The position numbers and the translations under genes are program-made. Source: an uncultured Lachnospiraceae bacterium (GTDB taxonomy: Bacteria; Bacillota; Clostridia; Lachnospirales; Lachnospiraceae). Taken from it: a DNA stretch of 6,943 nt. Below the pieces are notes generated by a model. That model was not told where the DNA came from. It saw only the letters and a program-made list of their open reading frames with translations, and searched no databases. This document shows positions 6,317-6,943 of the stretch, piece by piece (position 1 is the first letter of the stretch; each line of letters opens with the position of its first letter). The stretch spans positions 1-6,943 of the forward strand of contig CAMWMO010000080.1 in assembly GCA_947175305.1 (NCBI GenBank), given 5' to 3'.

Positions 6317-6805
6317 CTACCTCTTATATCCAAATTTTTCATAGATCATCCGTCCCACAAAATCAGGCACACATTCTGAAATATCGCCATTGAAGCTGGC
6401 GATTTCCTTGACCGTGGTAGAACTTAAGTATGCGTATTCGAGACTGGTAGTCAAAAACACGGTATCCAGTTTTCCGTCGGAAAATTTGCGATTAGTCTGT
6501 GCGATCTGTAATTCGTACTCGAAATCCGTGATCGCCCGCAAGCCTCGGATCGCCACATGAATATCTTTTGATGCGGCATAGTCGATCAACAGACCGCTGA
6601 AAGAATCCACTGTCACATTGGGCAGATCTTTGGTCGCTTCCTCTAACATTTTAACACGTTCTTCCACAGAAAACAATGGAGTCTTTGTTTTATTGTTCAA
6701 CACACTCACTGTAAGTTCATCAAAAATCTCAGCGGCACGTCTGATGATATCCAAATGACCATAAGTCACCGGATCAAAACTTCCCGGATAGATCGCTGCC
6801 CTCAT
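6317..6805 (-). CDS. coaD: Phosphopantetheine adenylyltransferase (PPAT)
   Basis: A 162-residue cytoplasmic enzyme of standard bacterial CoaD length. It joins 4'-phosphopantetheine and ATP to give dephospho-CoA and pyrophosphate, the penultimate step of coenzyme A synthesis. The nucleotidyltransferase motif TYGH (14-17) lies in [27 protein letters not shown] (86-98) has the conserved arginines Arg87 and Arg90, and SSTTVKEIA (128-136) contains the family's SSTxVKE signature. Lys41 is the likely counterpart of the phosphopantetheine/ATP lysine. The segment ISECVPDFV (142-150) differs from the usual ISHLVP but sits in a variable part. The ATG at 6805 has GAGGA about 7 nt upstream. It is first in a two-gene unit with the coiled-coil protein. 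In many Firmicutes rsmD lies upstream; none is seen in the 138 bases available here. Confidence 0.97.
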   Translation of the reverse strand: MRAAIYPGSFDPVTYGHLDIIRRAAEIFDELTVSVLNNKTKTPLFSVEERVKMLEEATKDLPNVTVDSFSGLLIDYAASKDIHVAIRGLRAITDFEYELQIAQTNRKFSDGKLDTVFLTTSLEYAYLSSTTVKEIASFNGDISECVPDFVGRMIYEKFGYKR

Positions 6806-6836
6806 AGAAATTCCTCACATTTTTAGTCGACAAAAA

Positions 6837-6864
6837 ATATCATAACGAAACTTATGATATCATA
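6837..6864. repeat. Overlapping palindromes, operator-like, at the coaD promoter
   Basis: ATATCATAA (6837-6845) and TTATGATAT (6852-6860) are perfect 9-bp inverted arms separated by CGAAAC. The right arm also belongs to a second, perfect 12-bp palindrome, TATGATATCATA (6853-6864). ATATCATA therefore appears three times in alternating orientation. The block covers the proposed -10 box and transcription start of coaD, the usual place for a repressor site. AT-richness raises the chance of accidental symmetry, but 9-bp arms are longer than expected. Confidence 0.5.
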
Positions 6865-6881
6865 TTAAAACACTTTTGCAA
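6854..6881 (-). promoter_or_regulatory. Candidate sigma-A promoter for coaD
   Basis: The minus strand has TTGCAA (6876-6881, 4 of 6), a 16-bp spacer and TATCAT (6854-6859, 5 of 6). Transcription would start near 6847, giving a leader of about 42 nt before the ATG at 6805. The flanking DNA is rich in A/T tracts, which could act as an UP element. Confidence 0.45.
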
Positions 6882-6892
6882 AAAAGTCTTTA

Positions 6893-6938
6893 TTTTTTTG
6901 TATTTTTTATGGAAAAAATTGCGTTTTATCACTTTTTT
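6893..6938. other. Phased A/T tracts, predicted curved DNA upstream of coaD
   Basis: Runs of T or A at 6893-6899, 6903-6908, 6913-6918, 6924-6927 and 6933-6938 have centres at about 6896, 6905.5, 6915.5, 6925.5 and 6935.5, one helical turn apart. Such phasing is the known hallmark of intrinsic curvature. Together with 6806-6892 it fills the non-coding right end of the window; no gene is seen there. Confidence 0.5.
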
Positions 6939-6943
6939 CGACA

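Overview
The window looks like ordinary chromosome from a spore-forming, low-to-mid GC Firmicute, most likely a Lachnospiraceae-type clostridium. This rests on strong AGGAG-type ribosome sites, roughly balanced base composition in genes with very AT-rich promoter DNA, a YlbJ-type sporulation membrane protein, and a coaD gene followed by a DivIVA-like coiled-coil protein. The taxonomic call is inference from gene content, not from a marker gene.

Layout, left to right. An SDR oxidoreductase runs off the left edge on the minus strand. Upstream of it, on the same strand, are a YgiQ-family radical SAM protein and a HAD phosphatase of the beta-phosphoglucomutase-like type. HAD and ygiQ are 16 nt apart, and SDR follows ygiQ after 58 nt with no visible terminator, so HAD-ygiQ-SDR is probably one transcript from a sigma-A-like promoter at about 3088-3115. 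Diverging from it on the plus strand is a YlbJ-like membrane protein. It ends convergently, 28 nt from a minus-strand gene for a secreted, C-terminally membrane-anchored N-acetylmuramoyl-L-alanine amidase. Right of that, also on the minus strand, come a 203-aa DivIVA-like coiled-coil protein and coaD, 8 nt apart and presumably cotranscribed from an AT-rich promoter at about 6854-6881.

How the genes relate. coaD makes dephospho-CoA. In Bacillus subtilis coaD sits next to ylbJ, so coaD, the coiled-coil gene, the amidase and ylbJ look like a rearranged version of that neighbourhood, with ylbJ on the opposite strand. The coiled-coil protein, amidase and YlbJ all point to the envelope, division or sporulation, but no sequence feature proves a joint function.

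Non-coding DNA is limited to four short stretches: 335-392, 3025-3124, 5544-5696 and 6806-6943. The last two hold most of the unexplained structure. The first has three stem-loops whose G-U pairs form only in minus-strand RNA. The second has a palindromic operator-like site over the coaD promoter plus A/T tracts phased at about 10 bp. I see no mobile element, CRISPR array, RNA gene or clear novel multi-gene system. The most unusual protein is the amidase, with its sortase-signal-like layout but non-canonical motif, histidine-rich active-site loop and poly-arginine tail.
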